DNA of 5,327 nucleotides from Acidobacteriota bacterium. GTDB taxonomy: Bacteria; Acidobacteriota; HRBIN11. The translations under genes and the position numbers were made by a program. Below the pieces are notes generated by a model. It made no database searches, was not told where the DNA came from, and saw only the letters and a program-made list of their open reading frames with translations. Shown here piece by piece: positions 5,313 through 5,327 of this stretch. The DNA lies in assembly GCA_025061865.1 (NCBI GenBank), contig JANXAA010000175.1:1-5327 (forward strand), written 5' to 3'. Position 1 is the first letter of the stretch. Each line of letters opens with the position of its first letter.

Positions 5313-5327
5313 TCCTCTGTGAAGGGT

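Larger units (their letters stand above)
4864..5327. other. Intergenic region upstream of mnmA; no convincing gene, several palindromes
   Basis: About 460 bp without a gene I can defend. A minus-strand frame from a GTG at 5195 to a TAG at 4884 (103 codons) exists. Its first half looks like random Arg/Pro/Gly-rich translation, and it uses AGG, AGA, CTA, TTA and ATA codons more freely than neighbouring genes. The last 44 codons (from a TTG, MNRVLGRLSLEEVTGLQVRI onward) look more protein-like and end 20 nt before mnmA, but match no family I know. The stretch carries alternative stem-loops (5019-5083), another imperfect hairpin (5096-5118), two palindromes (5225-5251, 5279-5288) and a -35-like hexamer at the right edge. 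Confidence 0.6.

Overview
The window is GC-rich bacterial chromosome with compact genes and mostly short gaps. It holds four recognisable protein genes, one small membrane-protein gene and one tRNA. There is no sign of a plasmid, phage, insertion sequence or CRISPR array. The gene content (mnmA, rarA, sfsA, tRNA-Asp, a GHMP sugar kinase) is bacterial, but I cannot place the phylum. Pro, Arg and Gly codons ending in C or G dominate, so the long antisense open frames are expected shadows.

Layout. (a) Positions 1-1064, minus strand: a near-consensus sigma-70-type promoter, then tRNA-Asp(GTC), an 80-residue three-helix membrane protein, and the N-terminal two thirds of a GHMP-family sugar kinase that runs off the left edge. 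I see no terminator after the tRNA, and the last two genes are only 3 nt apart, so this may be one transcript. (b) Positions 1065-1431: about 370 bp without a gene, holding short GC-rich repeats and hairpins between the divergent tRNA and sfsA units. (c) Positions 1432-3633, plus strand: sfsA, then rarA, a AAA+ ATPase of stalled-fork metabolism, with a possible promoter of its own. (d) Positions 3703-4863, minus strand: mnmA, the tRNA U34 2-thiouridylase, convergent with rarA. (e) Positions 4864-5327: about 460 bp with no convincing gene. It contains alternative stem-loops, a large near-perfect palindrome, a second small palindrome, and a consensus -35 hexamer at the right edge that may serve a rightward gene outside the window.

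The genes are mostly housekeeping (tRNA, tRNA thiolation, replication-fork maintenance) and do not form one pathway. The least ordinary material is the unrecognised membrane protein coupled to the GHMP kinase, the tRNA-Asp anticodon loop (G37, A38), sequence departures in RarA, and the structured region upstream of mnmA. I found no convincing new multi-gene system here.
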